Source: JAMOAW01 sp039908535 (GTDB lineage Bacteria > Pseudomonadota > Magnetococcia > Magnetococcales > JADFZT01). From it: DNA of 54,502 bases. Of the stretch, positions 17,669 to 26,310 are shown piece by piece. A program made the translations under genes and the position numbers. Positions within the stretch are counted from its first letter, which is position 1; every line of letters starts with the position of its first letter. Below the pieces are notes generated by a model. The model did no database searches. It was not told the DNA's origin and worked only from the letters and a program-made list of their open reading frames with translations. The stretch covers positions 1-54,502 of the forward strand of contig JAMOAW010000075.1 of the NCBI GenBank assembly GCA_039908535.1, read 5' to 3'.

Positions 17669-17690
17669 GGTACCACCACATTTAAGTGTG
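17669..17690. repeat. Orphan end of a family A (GGTACCACCAC) element
   Basis: One terminal inverted-repeat end of the family A element, starting GGTACCACCAC. The opposite end is absent and the sequence runs directly into a family B copy. It is probably a remnant left by deletion or by replacement of the A interior with B. Confidence 0.8.
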
Positions 17691-17803
17691 AACATGATGC
17701 CCTTCGGGCAAAAAATTAAAATCAAAGACAAAACCTTGGGGGGGTGGGGGGGCGGTTCTCCACCCCCCACCCCAAGGTCTTGATTTTTGTTTTTCCGATA
17801 CAT
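17690..17803 (+). repeat. Family B hairpin repeat, internally deleted copy
   Basis: A 114-bp copy of family B. It begins GAACATGATGCCC with a GCCCTTCGGGC hairpin and ends CCGATACAT like the complete copy next to it, but the middle with the first G5/C5 hairpin is missing. It is in direct tandem with the next copy and lies between convergent genes (nadE and the cytochrome gene). Confidence 0.85.
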
Positions 17804-17964
17804 GAACATGATGCCCTTCGGGCAAAAAATTAAAATCAAAGACAAAACCTTGGGGGATGAATCCCCCAAACCCCCTCTTTTTTTTAAAAATTAAAAAAGA
17901 AGGGTGGGGGGGGCGGTTCTCCACCCCCCACCCCAAGGTCTTGATTTTTGTTTTTCCGATACAT
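17804..17964 (+). repeat. Family B hairpin repeat, full-length copy
   Basis: A 161-bp copy. In order it contains GCCCTTCGGGC, a TTGGGGG/CCCCCAA stem-loop followed by a C-rich stretch and a T-run, an A/T spacer, and a second G/C-rich stem-loop around CGGTTCTCC, ending CCGATACAT. The stem plus T-run would work as a factor-independent terminator for nadE. No coding potential is apparent and no clear terminal inverted repeats are visible. Confidence 0.88.
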
Positions 17965-18042
17965 AAATATTCTGGATTGAAGGGGTTAAGTAATCTTGTT
18001 TGTGAAAGAAGAGTATCTTTTACCCTCGCCCAGTCTTTTTTA

Positions 18043-20700
18043 TTACATTCGCATCGTCATATCCTGTGCCAATAGCCAAAGATTAAATCCGGTGGCAATA
18101 CAGGCGAATACAATGAGAGGGAGGAGGTGAAATCCTTTTAGATTTTCTAATGACTCCAAAGCGTTGCGTCCTCGGTGGCGAATAATTTGTATGGCCAGCC
18201 AAAATCCCAAGGTGATCAAACCGGCTTGAATGGTAAAGATGGCCCAGGAGGGAAGGATTTTATCTTCCATTAAGAACATGCGTTCCATGGCGGTCATGGG
18301 TAAGGTGTCGATTCCCAATGGGTTGGCCAATACCAGACCAAGCCCCGCCGTTTCACCGATCAGATGGTCGAGATTGTGGGCGAGGTGATAGGTAAAAGCC
18401 AGCGGTAGGGTGATAAATGCCAAACGGGAAAATAGGGTGCGATAAGGCACCTTGGTGCGGGTCTGCCATTGGGTGAATTTGATGGCGATGCCATAGACCA
18501 GTGCGGGCAGAAAGAAAAAGAGCCATAAGAGTATGGTAAAAGAGATCAACGGTTTGCCGGTCTCTCCCAACCAGCCAGAGAGGGTGTTGATCCATTGTTG
18601 CCAAAAAGAGACCATGGTGATGCCATGAAAGATAGTCAACCCCAACAAACCCAACATAAACCAAGAGCCATCCCAATGGGGGCGCGCGTTGTCGGTGGCT
18701 TCGCTGGCCATGGGACGTAAACGCCAGGAGGCGTTGCGGTGTGGACAACTTAAGACACAGGATCCACAAGAGAGACAAAAGGTGTTTTGGGCAAAGCGAC
18801 CCAGGGTTAAATGGGTGGGGCAGGGTTCTAGATCTTTGGTGCCGTTGTAGCACTCCATGGTGGTACATTTGGCGCAAATATCATCGTTTAAAGGTCGAAC
18901 TTCAATAGGGGCCAAACGAGAATAATAGCCAATGGTGCGACCGACTGGGCAAAAATAGCGGCAAAAAGCCTTGCGTTCGTAGAGCAAAAGGCCGATGACC
19001 GCCAAAATCAACATGAGCAGGGCCATCAATGCCGTGGCCATAGGGATGGTGGTTACCCCGACTCCAAGTTCCAGCCAAGTTAGTCCAACGAATAGAAAGA
19101 GGGCCCCCCAAACGTTGCGTAAGAGGGGAGGAACTTTGCGTATTGGACGATTGGAAGGGGCTGGACGTCGCCAGAGTTTTTGAAAAACCAGAAGTTTAGA
19201 CAAGGTTTCCCATGGACAAATGGCACACCACGCCGAACCAAAGAAAAATACCGAAATAATCACCAACGGCCACCATAACCCCCACACAATGACCGTGGCA
19301 AAGTTGCGTTCTGGCCATTGCGAACCGATGATTCCAGCAATAATAATGAGTATAAACACCGTTACTGACAGCAGCTTCATCATCGCCAGGGGTTGGGGGG
19401 TTTTATTGAGATAACGAACCAATCCACCCAATCCTGGTACATCGATTAGGTTGATGGTGCGCATGGTGCGTGGGGTGGGCGTATTGGTGGCGAGTGCCCA
19501 AAGAGAGACGAGGGTCATAAAAACGATAATAGGCCAAATCCAAGCCATGGGCATCCCTGGATGGGCGTGGCTGTGATGCCCGGTTAGGGGTTTACGTTGT
19601 AAAAGTTCGCTACGCGCCTCATCCAGGAAGCCCGTAGGCAGACGGGGGGTGATAAAGGTTTGAAAAATATACTCCACCACGTTGGCTATCTCTTGTCGGT
19701 TTAACACTTTTCCCCAGGCGGACATTTCGGTGTGGGGCATTCCGTTGGTAACGACATCGAACAGATGTTCACGGTTAAATTTGTGGGTGGAGGAGGGGTG
19801 GGTAAAATCTCGGGGTTTTGGAAAGATAAAATCGGATCTCACCCCTTTGCCGTTCCCCTCTTTGCCATGGCAATCGGCGCAGTTATGGTTATAAAATTCT
19901 TCGCCCCACGCCACATCGCCCACCATTCCCAAGGGCATGGGGCGGGCCATTTCAACGGTGTCGAAGTGTTGATGTTGGTGGCCTTGATTTTGGGTGGCAG
20001 GGGCCTTAGCGGCCATTTTGGCCAGGGTTTCGGCCTCCCCCTCAGGGAATAGAAAGGCCTTGCGGATATAATCAATGACCTGTTGAATCTCCTCTTTGCT
20101 GAGGCGTTCGCCCCAGGCGGGCATGGCGGTGTTGGGGCGGCCATAGGTAACAGAAAAGAGCATACGTTCAAGGGAGAGCTCTTTACGGGCTTGATCTGTG
20201 GTAAAATTGCGCGGTGAAGGGGTCAGTCCGTTGCGGGCCCAGATGGCGGTATCCCCTTTGTCGCCATGACAGACTGAGCAGTAGTCGGCAAAAATGCGCC
20301 GTCCTGGACTGGCATCGCCAGCCCTAGAGGAGGCCATCAAGGTGTCGCGAATATAATCGACCAAAAGTTCGATCTCTTTTGGTGTAAAGAGACTCTTCCA
20401 GGCCACCATGGCGGTTCCTGTTTTGCCTTCCTGGACGGCATGGAGCATTTTTTCGCGGGTTAAATCCACCAGGGCTTTAGGATCGGTAAAGTTACGGGGC
20501 GGGGGGATTAATCCTTGCGCGGCGTTGCTTTTCCCGTCCCCTTTTTCTCCGTGGCAGGAGGCGCAATATTTTTTAAAGGCATGGATGGGGGAGAAGGTTT
20601 TCTCTTCGGCATGAGCTATGGGTATGATCCAAGCCTGAAGAAAAATAAGAATAAAAAGAATATAATGGATATATTGGCGATTGGATTTCATATGGACCAT
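18043..20700 (-). CDS. Triple cytochrome c / NapH-like 4Fe-4S membrane fusion protein
   Basis: An 885-residue redox protein. A signal/anchor helix (about 10-31, ending AHA) precedes three c-type heme domains with CASCH (46-50), CSVCH (141-145) and CADCH (274-278), the last after a His-rich linker. A polytopic membrane part follows from about 385, with CAICP (492-496) and CRYFCP (580-585), the paired motifs of NosR/NapH/CcoG-type proteins. Two 4Fe-4S clusters are indicated by C609/C612/C617/C627 and C642/C645/C648/C652, and further helices reach the C-terminus. It probably links quinone or cytoplasmic electrons to periplasmic carriers. No nitrate, nitrous-oxide or oxidase subunit gene is adjacent, so the partner is unknown. 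Confidence 0.85.
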   Translation of the reverse strand: MVHMKSNRQYIHYILFILIFLQAWIIPIAHAEEKTFSPIHAFKKYCASCHGEKGDGKSNAAQGLIPPPRNFTDPKALVDLTREKMLHAVQEGKTGTAMVAWKSLFTPKEIELLVDYIRDTLMASSRAGDASPGRRIFADYCSVCHGDKGDTAIWARNGLTPSPRNFTTDQARKELSLERMLFSVTYGRPNTAMPAWGERLSKEEIQQVIDYIRKAFLFPEGEAETLAKMAAKAPATQNQGHQHQHFDTVEMARPMPLGMVGDVAWGEEFYNHNCADCHGKEGNGKGVRSDFIFPKPRDFTHPSSTHKFNREHLFDVVTNGMPHTEMSAWGKVLNRQEIANVVEYIFQTFITPRLPTGFLDEARSELLQRKPLTGHHSHAHPGMPMAWIWPIIVFMTLVSLWALATNTPTPRTMRTINLIDVPGLGGLVRYLNKTPQPLAMMKLLSVTVFILIIIAGIIGSQWPERNFATVIVWGLWWPLVIISVFFFGSAWCAICPWETLSKLLVFQKLWRRPAPSNRPIRKVPPLLRNVWGALFLFVGLTWLELGVGVTTIPMATALMALLMLILAVIGLLLYERKAFCRYFCPVGRTIGYYSRLAPIEVRPLNDDICAKCTTMECYNGTKDLEPCPTHLTLGRFAQNTFCLSCGSCVLSCPHRNASWRLRPMASEATDNARPHWDGSWFMLGLLGLTIFHGITMVSFWQQWINTLSGWLGETGKPLISFTILLWLFFFLPALVYGIAIKFTQWQTRTKVPYRTLFSRLAFITLPLAFTYHLAHNLDHLIGETAGLGLVLANPLGIDTLPMTAMERMFLMEDKILPSWAIFTIQAGLITLGFWLAIQIIRHRGRNALESLENLKGFHLLPLIVFACIATGFNLWLLAQDMTMRM

Positions 20701-20798
20701 ATTCTCGATAGTTAGAGATACAAAGAAGAATCATTATACTCTAAATATATAGGCAGGATGAAGGGATTTTTAAGAGAATTTTTCAGTATGCTTTAAAA

Positions 20799-20926
20799 GG
20801 TACCACCACACTTAACCGTGGTCGTCTGTTTTTTGATTTTATTATTTAAAAAAAAAGGGGTCTGGGGGATTGCCCCCAGGGTTTTGATTTTGACCTCGGT
20901 TTTGCTTCCTTCAAAATGGTGGTACC
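20799..20926. mobile_element. Family A MITE-like element, short copy with perfect 8-bp target duplication
   Basis: A 128-bp copy bounded by GGTACCACCAC and its complement, flanked on both sides by CTTTAAAA (20791-20798 and 20927-20934). It is in the opposite orientation to the other two complete copies and has lost about 90 bp next to one end, keeping one G5/C5 stem-loop. It has inserted into the 3' end of rsmJ, replacing the original C-terminus and stop. Confidence 0.9.
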
Positions 20927-21739
20927 CTTTAAAAGAGGGGAGAGATAAATATCAAACCGGGTATTGGGGGCGTGGATGGCAAAGTTGGGTTGGGGGCCAG
21001 GCAAGGGCGGGGCGACCTGTGGACGTTTTACCACGACACGATTTGCGGCGCGTTGGAGTGCGATGTGCAGAAGATCCTCGGCATCGGCGTCTGTGCCGAC
21101 CAGATCCCGTAGCCAACGCATCTCTTTTTTGACCAGAGCGGTTTTTTTGCGTTCTGGGTACATGGGGTCGAGGTAGACGACATCGATTTTTTCGTGGTTG
21201 AGGGTTAAGTGTTGCCTGGCATCGGCACAGGTTAAGCGCATCCGTTCGACCGCCTCTTTTGTCCAGGTTGGGCCATGTTTGGCCCTGGCGAGGCCATCGG
21301 CCAGCAAACTGGCCACGACTGGGGAGCGTTCGACAAGATGAAGGTGGCAACCCAGAGTAGCCAAAAGAAAGGCATCGCGACCAAAACCAGGGGTGGCATC
21401 AAGAATGTGTGGGCGGGTGTTGCCAGATAGCGCGGCGGCACGGGCTAAAGGTTCTTGTTTGCGTCCGGCCTGTTGAACCCGTTTTTTTTCTTTTTCGGAG
21501 ATAAATTGCACATAAACCGGGCAGCGTTCCAAAGAAGAGGGGGCGTAGCGATGCAGTTCAAGTCGCTCTGGGGTGTAGAGCAAAAAAAAATGGTGGTCTG
21601 TTTTTGCTTGAGATATATCGACAACATCCCCCATTGGAATCCCCCAGGTGGTCGCTAATTCCTGGGCGCGGGCTAGGAGATTTTGTTCCTCAGCGAAGAG
21701 AAAAATCGGGGGGTGATGGAAAAAATTTTTTATTTCCAT
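20846..21739 (-). CDS. rsmJ: 16S rRNA (guanine1516-N2)-methyltransferase, C-terminus supplied by a repeat
   Basis: A 297-residue class I SAM-dependent methyltransferase of the RsmJ family, which methylates G1516 of 16S rRNA. The SAM-binding region is ILDATPGFGRDAFLLA with LVERSP at the next strand. The catalytic motif is YLDPMYPERKK, and VVVKRP and NTRFDIYL follow near the end, as in the family. The last 26 residues (from GTTILKEAK) and the stop codon are encoded inside the family A element at 20799-20926. The native end should lie shortly after RFDIYL, so the core is complete and activity is probably retained. It is divergent from pheA. Confidence 0.92.
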   Translation of the reverse strand: MEIKNFFHHPPIFLFAEEQNLLARAQELATTWGIPMGDVVDISQAKTDHHFFLLYTPERLELHRYAPSSLERCPVYVQFISEKEKKRVQQAGRKQEPLARAAALSGNTRPHILDATPGFGRDAFLLATLGCHLHLVERSPVVASLLADGLARAKHGPTWTKEAVERMRLTCADARQHLTLNHEKIDVVYLDPMYPERKKTALVKKEMRWLRDLVGTDADAEDLLHIALQRAANRVVVKRPQVAPPLPGPQPNFAIHAPNTRFDIYLSPLLKGTTILKEAKPRSKSKPWGQSPRPLFF

Positions 21740-21888
21740 GGGATCCTATTCAAAATGGTTTTACTGTACCCTATAAATTATGGGAAGATGGTATGGTATT
21801 GTCATGGGGCCATCTTATTCTATCTGGATGGTGTATCTGACTGGGCATTTTTTTTTAACTATCTGGCAAAGGGAATTGGTCTATCATT

Positions 21889-22728
21889 ATGAAGGAGCTT
21901 ACAGTCGCGTTTCAAGGGATGGGTGGGGCTTATAGTGAACAGGCTTGTCGGGAACGGTTGCCAAACTATCGGCGCTTGTCTTGTAAAATGTTTGATGATG
22001 TCTTTGATGCGGTGGATCAGGGGGTGGCCGATGTCGGCATGTTGCCAGTAGAAAACAGTATGGCAGGGGTGGTTAGCGACAGTTATGATCTGCTGGCGGT
22101 GCATAATTTATCCGTGGTTGGTGAACACTTTTTACATGTGCGCCATGCCTTATTGGGTTTGCCGCAAGCCACTTTGGAACAGATTCATACCGTCTATTCT
22201 CATCCGCAGGCATTGGCTCAATGTCAGACGTTGCTCAAAAAACATGGTTGGCAACGTTGTGCCGTTTATGATACCGCTGGAGCCGCCATGGAGTTGGCTA
22301 AACGGAGTGATCCTGGCGAGGCGGCGTTGGCGAGTGAATGGTGTGCCGAGATTTATGGCTTACAAATTTTGCAAAGAGATATGCAGGATAGTCGCACCAA
22401 TACCACGCGTTTTTTGCTGATTGCTCGACAATCGTTAACAGAGGTGTTTGCGGATGTTTCTTACAAAACAAGCTTGATTTTTGAAGTACGCAATATTCCG
22501 GCCTCTCTTTATAAATGTTTGGGTGGTTTTGCGACCAATGGGGTAAATTTGACCCGATTGGAGTCACGTCCTGTGGCGGGCAAGAGTTGGACATATAACT
22601 TTTATCTTGATTTTCAGGGGACGCCATTGGACCCTCATTGTAAGTTGGCACTGGAAGAGTTAAATTTTTTTACTGATAAACTCAAAATTTTGGGTTTTTA
22701 CCCAGAAGCTCAACAGGTTATGGAATAG
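21889..22728 (+). CDS. pheA: Prephenate dehydratase with ACT domain
   Basis: A 279-residue stand-alone prephenate dehydratase, converting prephenate to phenylpyruvate in phenylalanine synthesis. The N-terminal part has AFQGMGGAYSEQA, and LPVENSMAGVVSDSYDLL forms part of the active site. The catalytic-domain end NTTRFLLI is conserved with its Thr. The C-terminal ACT domain (about 195-275) has the effector motif ESRPVAGKSWTYNFYLDF, so allosteric inhibition by phenylalanine is expected. There is no chorismate mutase domain. It starts a run of plus-strand genes and is 6 bp from lgt. Confidence 0.95.
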   Translation: MKELTVAFQGMGGAYSEQACRERLPNYRRLSCKMFDDVFDAVDQGVADVGMLPVENSMAGVVSDSYDLLAVHNLSVVGEHFLHVRHALLGLPQATLEQIHTVYSHPQALAQCQTLLKKHGWQRCAVYDTAGAAMELAKRSDPGEAALASEWCAEIYGLQILQRDMQDSRTNTTRFLLIARQSLTEVFADVSYKTSLIFEVRNIPASLYKCLGGFATNGVNLTRLESRPVAGKSWTYNFYLDFQGTPLDPHCKLALEELNFFTDKLKILGFYPEAQQVME

Positions 22729-22734
22729 ATCCCT

Positions 22735-23517
22735 ATGATTGTTTTTCCTCAGATTGATCCAGTTATTGTTCATTTAGGCCCTCTGGCTATCCGTTGGTAT
22801 GGTTTGATGTATACGCTGGCCTTTTTTTTGGGTTGGCCGTTGTTGCAAATACGGGCGCGGCGTTGGATGCCCCATCTCTCCCAAGATAAGCTGGGTGACA
22901 TAGCGGTTTGGACGCTGATAGGAATCATTTTGGGGGGGAGAATTGGGTATACCTTGTTTTATAATGGTGTTTATTATCTAGAGCATCCCTTGAGTATTTT
23001 TAAAATTTGGGAAGGGGGGATGTCTTTTCATGGTGGTCTGCTCGGTGGTTTGGTTGCCTGTGTGGTCTTTTCTAAGCGGATCAATGAGCCCTGTTTGGCG
23101 TTGGCGGATTTGGTGTTTCCCATTGCCCCATTGGGGTTGTTTTTTGGGCGGATTGGCAATTTTATAAATGGGGAGCTTTGGGGACGGGTAACGGATGTGC
23201 CTTGGGCCATGGTTTTTCCCGCTGTGGATAACCAACCGCGCCATCCCAGTCAACTTTATGAAGCTGGTTTGGAGGGGATTGTGTTGTTTGCTGTGCTGTG
23301 GTGGGTGGGGAGCAAGCCGCAAAAGAGGGGCGTGTTGTTGGGGGTGTTTTTGTTGGGATATGGGATCATTCGTTTTATGGTGGAATTTGTCCGTGAGCCA
23401 GATGCGCAACTGGGCTTGTTGAGTTTGGGGTTGAGTATGGGGCAATGGTTATGTCTGCCGATGATGTTGTTGGGAGTGGGGTTATTGCTCTACCCGCGCA
23501 CCTCTTTTTCCCCTTGA
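22735..23517 (+). CDS. lgt: Prolipoprotein diacylglyceryl transferase
   Basis: A 260-residue polytopic inner-membrane enzyme that transfers diacylglycerol from phosphatidylglycerol to the lipobox cysteine of prelipoproteins. The family signature around GRIGNFINGELWGR is intact, as are IRWYGLMY near the N-terminus, GGMSFHGGLLGG and HPSQLYEA. About seven hydrophobic segments are visible. It lies 6 bp after pheA. Its TGA overlaps the proposed TTG start of uvrC (TTGA), suggesting coupled translation. Confidence 0.95.
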   Translation: MIVFPQIDPVIVHLGPLAIRWYGLMYTLAFFLGWPLLQIRARRWMPHLSQDKLGDIAVWTLIGIILGGRIGYTLFYNGVYYLEHPLSIFKIWEGGMSFHGGLLGGLVACVVFSKRINEPCLALADLVFPIAPLGLFFGRIGNFINGELWGRVTDVPWAMVFPAVDNQPRHPSQLYEAGLEGIVLFAVLWWVGSKPQKRGVLLGVFLLGYGIIRFMVEFVREPDAQLGLLSLGLSMGQWLCLPMMLLGVGLLLYPRTSFSP

Positions 23518-25343
23518 ATCGATCCGACCACCCTTTACGAGAGGTTGTGGATGGGCTGCCTTTATCTCCTGGGGTGTATCGTTTTTTGGATCGGTTGGGA
23601 ACTGTTTTGTATGTAGGGAAAGCCAAAGCCTTAAGAAAAAGGGTTTTGTCTTATTTTTCAGGCCATGCTTTGGCACCGCATATTCAGGTGATGTTGACGC
23701 AGGCCGTTGGTTTAGAGATTACCGTCACAGGGAGCGAGAACGATGCCTTGGTTTTGGAAGCCAATCTTATCAAACGTTTTCGTCCACGTTACAATCTCTT
23801 ACTTAAAGATGATAAATCCTATCCTTGGTTATATTTGGCCACAGAGCACCCTTTTCCAAGGCTATCGATGCATCGGGGGGGGCGTCAAGAAAAGGGGCGT
23901 TATTTTGGTCCCTATCCCTCTTCACAGGCGGTTCGGGAGACATTGCGGGAGATTCAACGTCTGTTTCCTATTCGTCAATGTTCTGACAAATTTTTTTCAG
24001 TTCGTCAAAGACCTTGCTTGCAGTATCAAATCAAGCGGTGTTCGGCCCCTTGTGATCATCGTGTGCGACCTGAACAGTATGCCGGATGGGTTCGGGATGT
24101 GACGCTTTTTTTGGAAGGGAAGGATCGGCAATTAAAGGCGGTTTTGACCCAGGCGATGTGGGAGGCGTCGGAGCGTATGGCGTTTGAGGAGGCGGCGCAC
24201 ATACGTGAGCGGATCAAGGCTGTGGATCATGTTCAGGAGCAACGTCGCATTAATGTAGAGGGGCATGCCGATCTGGATGTCGTGGCTGTGGCTGGGGAAG
24301 CGGGGATTTTCGCGGTGCAGGTTTTTTTTGTTCGGGCGGGAATCAATTTGGGTAATCGAGCATTTTTTCCAGAAAACACGGAAGGTTTAGAGTTAGAAAA
24401 GGTTATGGGAGCCTTTTTGGAACAGTTTTACACCCAGGGTTCTGCAATGCCACCCCCGCGTATTTTGGTCAATGTGTTGGTTTCTGAGCAGGGGTGGTTG
24501 GGGAGTGTTTTGACTCAATTGCGTTGCGGTCGCGTGGAGATTGTTCAACCGCAACGCGGTCCACAAAAACAAATATTGGAGATGGCCGTACTCAATGCCA
24601 GACAGGCTTTGAGCAGTTATGTGTCTAGGAGTGTATCGAATCGGCGTCTGTTGTTGGAATTGGCCGGAGTCGTGGGGCATAAAAGAGAGATTCAGCGCGT
24701 TGAAGCCTATGATATTTCTCATATACATTCCAATCAGGTGGTGGGTTCTATGGTGGTGTTTACGGAGCATGGTTTTCAAAAAGGCGCGTATCGCTCTTTT
24801 AACTTAGACGATCCTGTTTTGACCGATGATACGGCTCGCATGGCGAGAGTTTTGCAACGACGTTTTGCCAGTGGGTCAAAAGGAGTGGCCCAGGGGGAAC
24901 GACCAGATTTATTGCTTTTAGATGGAGGGCTTGGCCAGTTACACGCTGCCTTAAGTGTGGCTTCACAATTGCAGCTAGAGGGAGTGGTTTTTTTGGCTGT
25001 CGCCAAGGGGGATGGGAGTTGTGAAAGGCTTTTCTTGCCTGATGCGTCCGAACCTATTATACTTAAATCGGATTCTGCCCTCCTGTATTTGGTGCAAAAC
25101 ATACGAGATGAGGCGCACCGGTTTGCGGTTGGCTTGCATCGTAAACGGCGAAAGAACGAGCAGACCAAGAGTGTTTTGGATCAGGTTGAGGGCATTGGTC
25201 CAAAACGTAAACAACAGTTATTGCGCCATTTTGGTTCGTTGCGGGCTATTCGTGCGGCAAAACCGGAAGAGTTATCTGGAGTGCCGGGTATTGCACCGGG
25301 ATTAGCGGATAAAATTTATCAATTTTTGCATAAAGACGATTGA
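23514..25343 (+). CDS. uvrC: Excinuclease ABC subunit C
   Basis: A 609-residue UvrC from the TTG that overlaps the lgt stop. In-frame ATGs at 23445 and 23451 would give a 73-bp overlap and an N-terminal extension not expected in the family. UvrC makes both incisions in nucleotide-excision repair. The GIY-YIG nuclease domain has SPGVYRF and VLYVGKAKALRKR, with the catalytic Glu region NDALVLEANLIKR. The UVR motif is around FEEAAHIRERIK. The RNase-H-like domain has YDISHI with the catalytic Asp and LLLLDGGLGQL. Two helix-hairpin-helix motifs end the protein (VEGIGPKRKQQLL, VPGIAPGLA). Confidence 0.94.
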   Translation: MNRSDHPLREVVDGLPLSPGVYRFLDRLGTVLYVGKAKALRKRVLSYFSGHALAPHIQVMLTQAVGLEITVTGSENDALVLEANLIKRFRPRYNLLLKDDKSYPWLYLATEHPFPRLSMHRGGRQEKGRYFGPYPSSQAVRETLREIQRLFPIRQCSDKFFSVRQRPCLQYQIKRCSAPCDHRVRPEQYAGWVRDVTLFLEGKDRQLKAVLTQAMWEASERMAFEEAAHIRERIKAVDHVQEQRRINVEGHADLDVVAVAGEAGIFAVQVFFVRAGINLGNRAFFPENTEGLELEKVMGAFLEQFYTQGSAMPPPRILVNVLVSEQGWLGSVLTQLRCGRVEIVQPQRGPQKQILEMAVLNARQALSSYVSRSVSNRRLLLELAGVVGHKREIQRVEAYDISHIHSNQVVGSMVVFTEHGFQKGAYRSFNLDDPVLTDDTARMARVLQRRFASGSKGVAQGERPDLLLLDGGLGQLHAALSVASQLQLEGVVFLAVAKGDGSCERLFLPDASEPIILKSDSALLYLVQNIRDEAHRFAVGLHRKRRKNEQTKSVLDQVEGIGPKRKQQLLRHFGSLRAIRAAKPEELSGVPGIAPGLADKIYQFLHKDD

Positions 25344-25350
25344 AATACGT

Positions 25351-25920
25351 ATGATTTGGAATCTGCCAAATGCACTGACCGCCACCCGTATTGCCTTGAT
25401 CCCATTTTTTATTGGGTTTGCGTATCTTCCGGGGCGAGACGGATTGATTTTATCGGCGATTTTTTTTAGTTTGGCAGCGATTACAGATTGGGCGGATGGT
25501 TGGGTGGCCAGAAGACGTAAACTCTCCACCAGCTTTGGCCGTTTTATTGATCCTGTGGCCGATAAACTTATGGTGATTTCGGCATTGGTTTTGCTTGTCT
25601 CTTTTGGCAGAGCCAATCTGTTTTTGGTTTTGATTCTTCTCGCCAGGGAGATCACCATCATGGCCCTGCGTGAGAGGATGTCTGGTTTACGGCAAGAGGT
25701 GCCGGTATCGAAACTGGGAAAATGGAAGACTGGTTTTCAGATGACCGCAATTATCATGTTGCTGGTGCAGGATGGTCTGTTTGGCATTCCTTTTCAATTT
25801 CCCGGACAATTTTTTCTTTTTCTTTCGGTATTCCTGGCTATTTGGTCAGGATATGGTTATTTTGTTGTGGCTTGGCCGCGATTGCGCGCCAGCAACGAAA
25901 CAAAATCATTTGATCATTGA
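25351..25920 (+). CDS. pgsA: CDP-diacylglycerol-glycerol-3-phosphate 3-phosphatidyltransferase
   Basis: A 189-residue membrane enzyme of the CDP-alcohol phosphatidyltransferase family, making phosphatidylglycerol phosphate. The family motif D-x2-D-G-x2-A-R-x8-G-x3-D-x3-D is visible as ITDWADGWVARRRK and FGRFIDPVADK. NLPNALTATRIALIPFF is typical of the N-terminus. Four or five hydrophobic helices are present. It follows uvrC by 7 bp and precedes the tRNA cluster. The uvrC-pgsA-glyW-cysT order is the same as in E. coli. Confidence 0.94.
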   Translation: MIWNLPNALTATRIALIPFFIGFAYLPGRDGLILSAIFFSLAAITDWADGWVARRRKLSTSFGRFIDPVADKLMVISALVLLVSFGRANLFLVLILLAREITIMALRERMSGLRQEVPVSKLGKWKTGFQMTAIIMLLVQDGLFGIPFQFPGQFFLFLSVFLAIWSGYGYFVVAWPRLRASNETKSFDH

Positions 25921-26010
25921 CCTGGGATATGGTTTTAGGTTAATCTGTTTTCTCGAAGCGATGCAAAATTTTGCGGCTTCAGTTTTGGTTGAACCAGTTG
26001 GCTTTATCAA

Positions 26011-26085
<75 letters not shown>

Positions 26086-26134
26086 ACTTTATACAAGATT
26101 CGATGTATTGGTTCAGAAATAGGGTGGCAAAGAG

Positions 26135-26211
26135 GGCCGGTTGGCGAAGTGGTCTAACGCAGAGGTCTGCAAAACCTTCATTCGTGGGTTCGAATCCCAT
26201 CCCGGCCTCCA
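26135..26211 (+). tRNA. tRNA-Cys (GCA)
   Basis: A 77-nt tRNA with CCA encoded. GGCCGG pairs with CCGGCC in the acceptor stem, with one apparent U-C mismatch at the seventh pair. The anticodon loop is CTGCAAA, giving GCA. The T loop GGTTCGAATCC is canonical. It sits between two identical tRNA-Gly genes. Confidence 0.95.
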
Positions 26212-26235
26212 TTTTCACCTCCTTCCAAAGAACAA

Positions 26236-26310
<75 letters not shown>

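Noticed and set aside
17627..17936. Open frames of 60-84 codons across the repeats at 17.7 and 54.0 kb, with a recurring phrase like PKVLSLILIFCPKGIMF
   Set aside because: They are translations of the family B repeat itself, occur on one strand of each copy and have no ribosome-binding sites.
22978..23445. 155-codon minus-strand ORF over lgt
   Set aside because: A shadow of lgt on the opposite strand, with composition determined by the Lgt codons.
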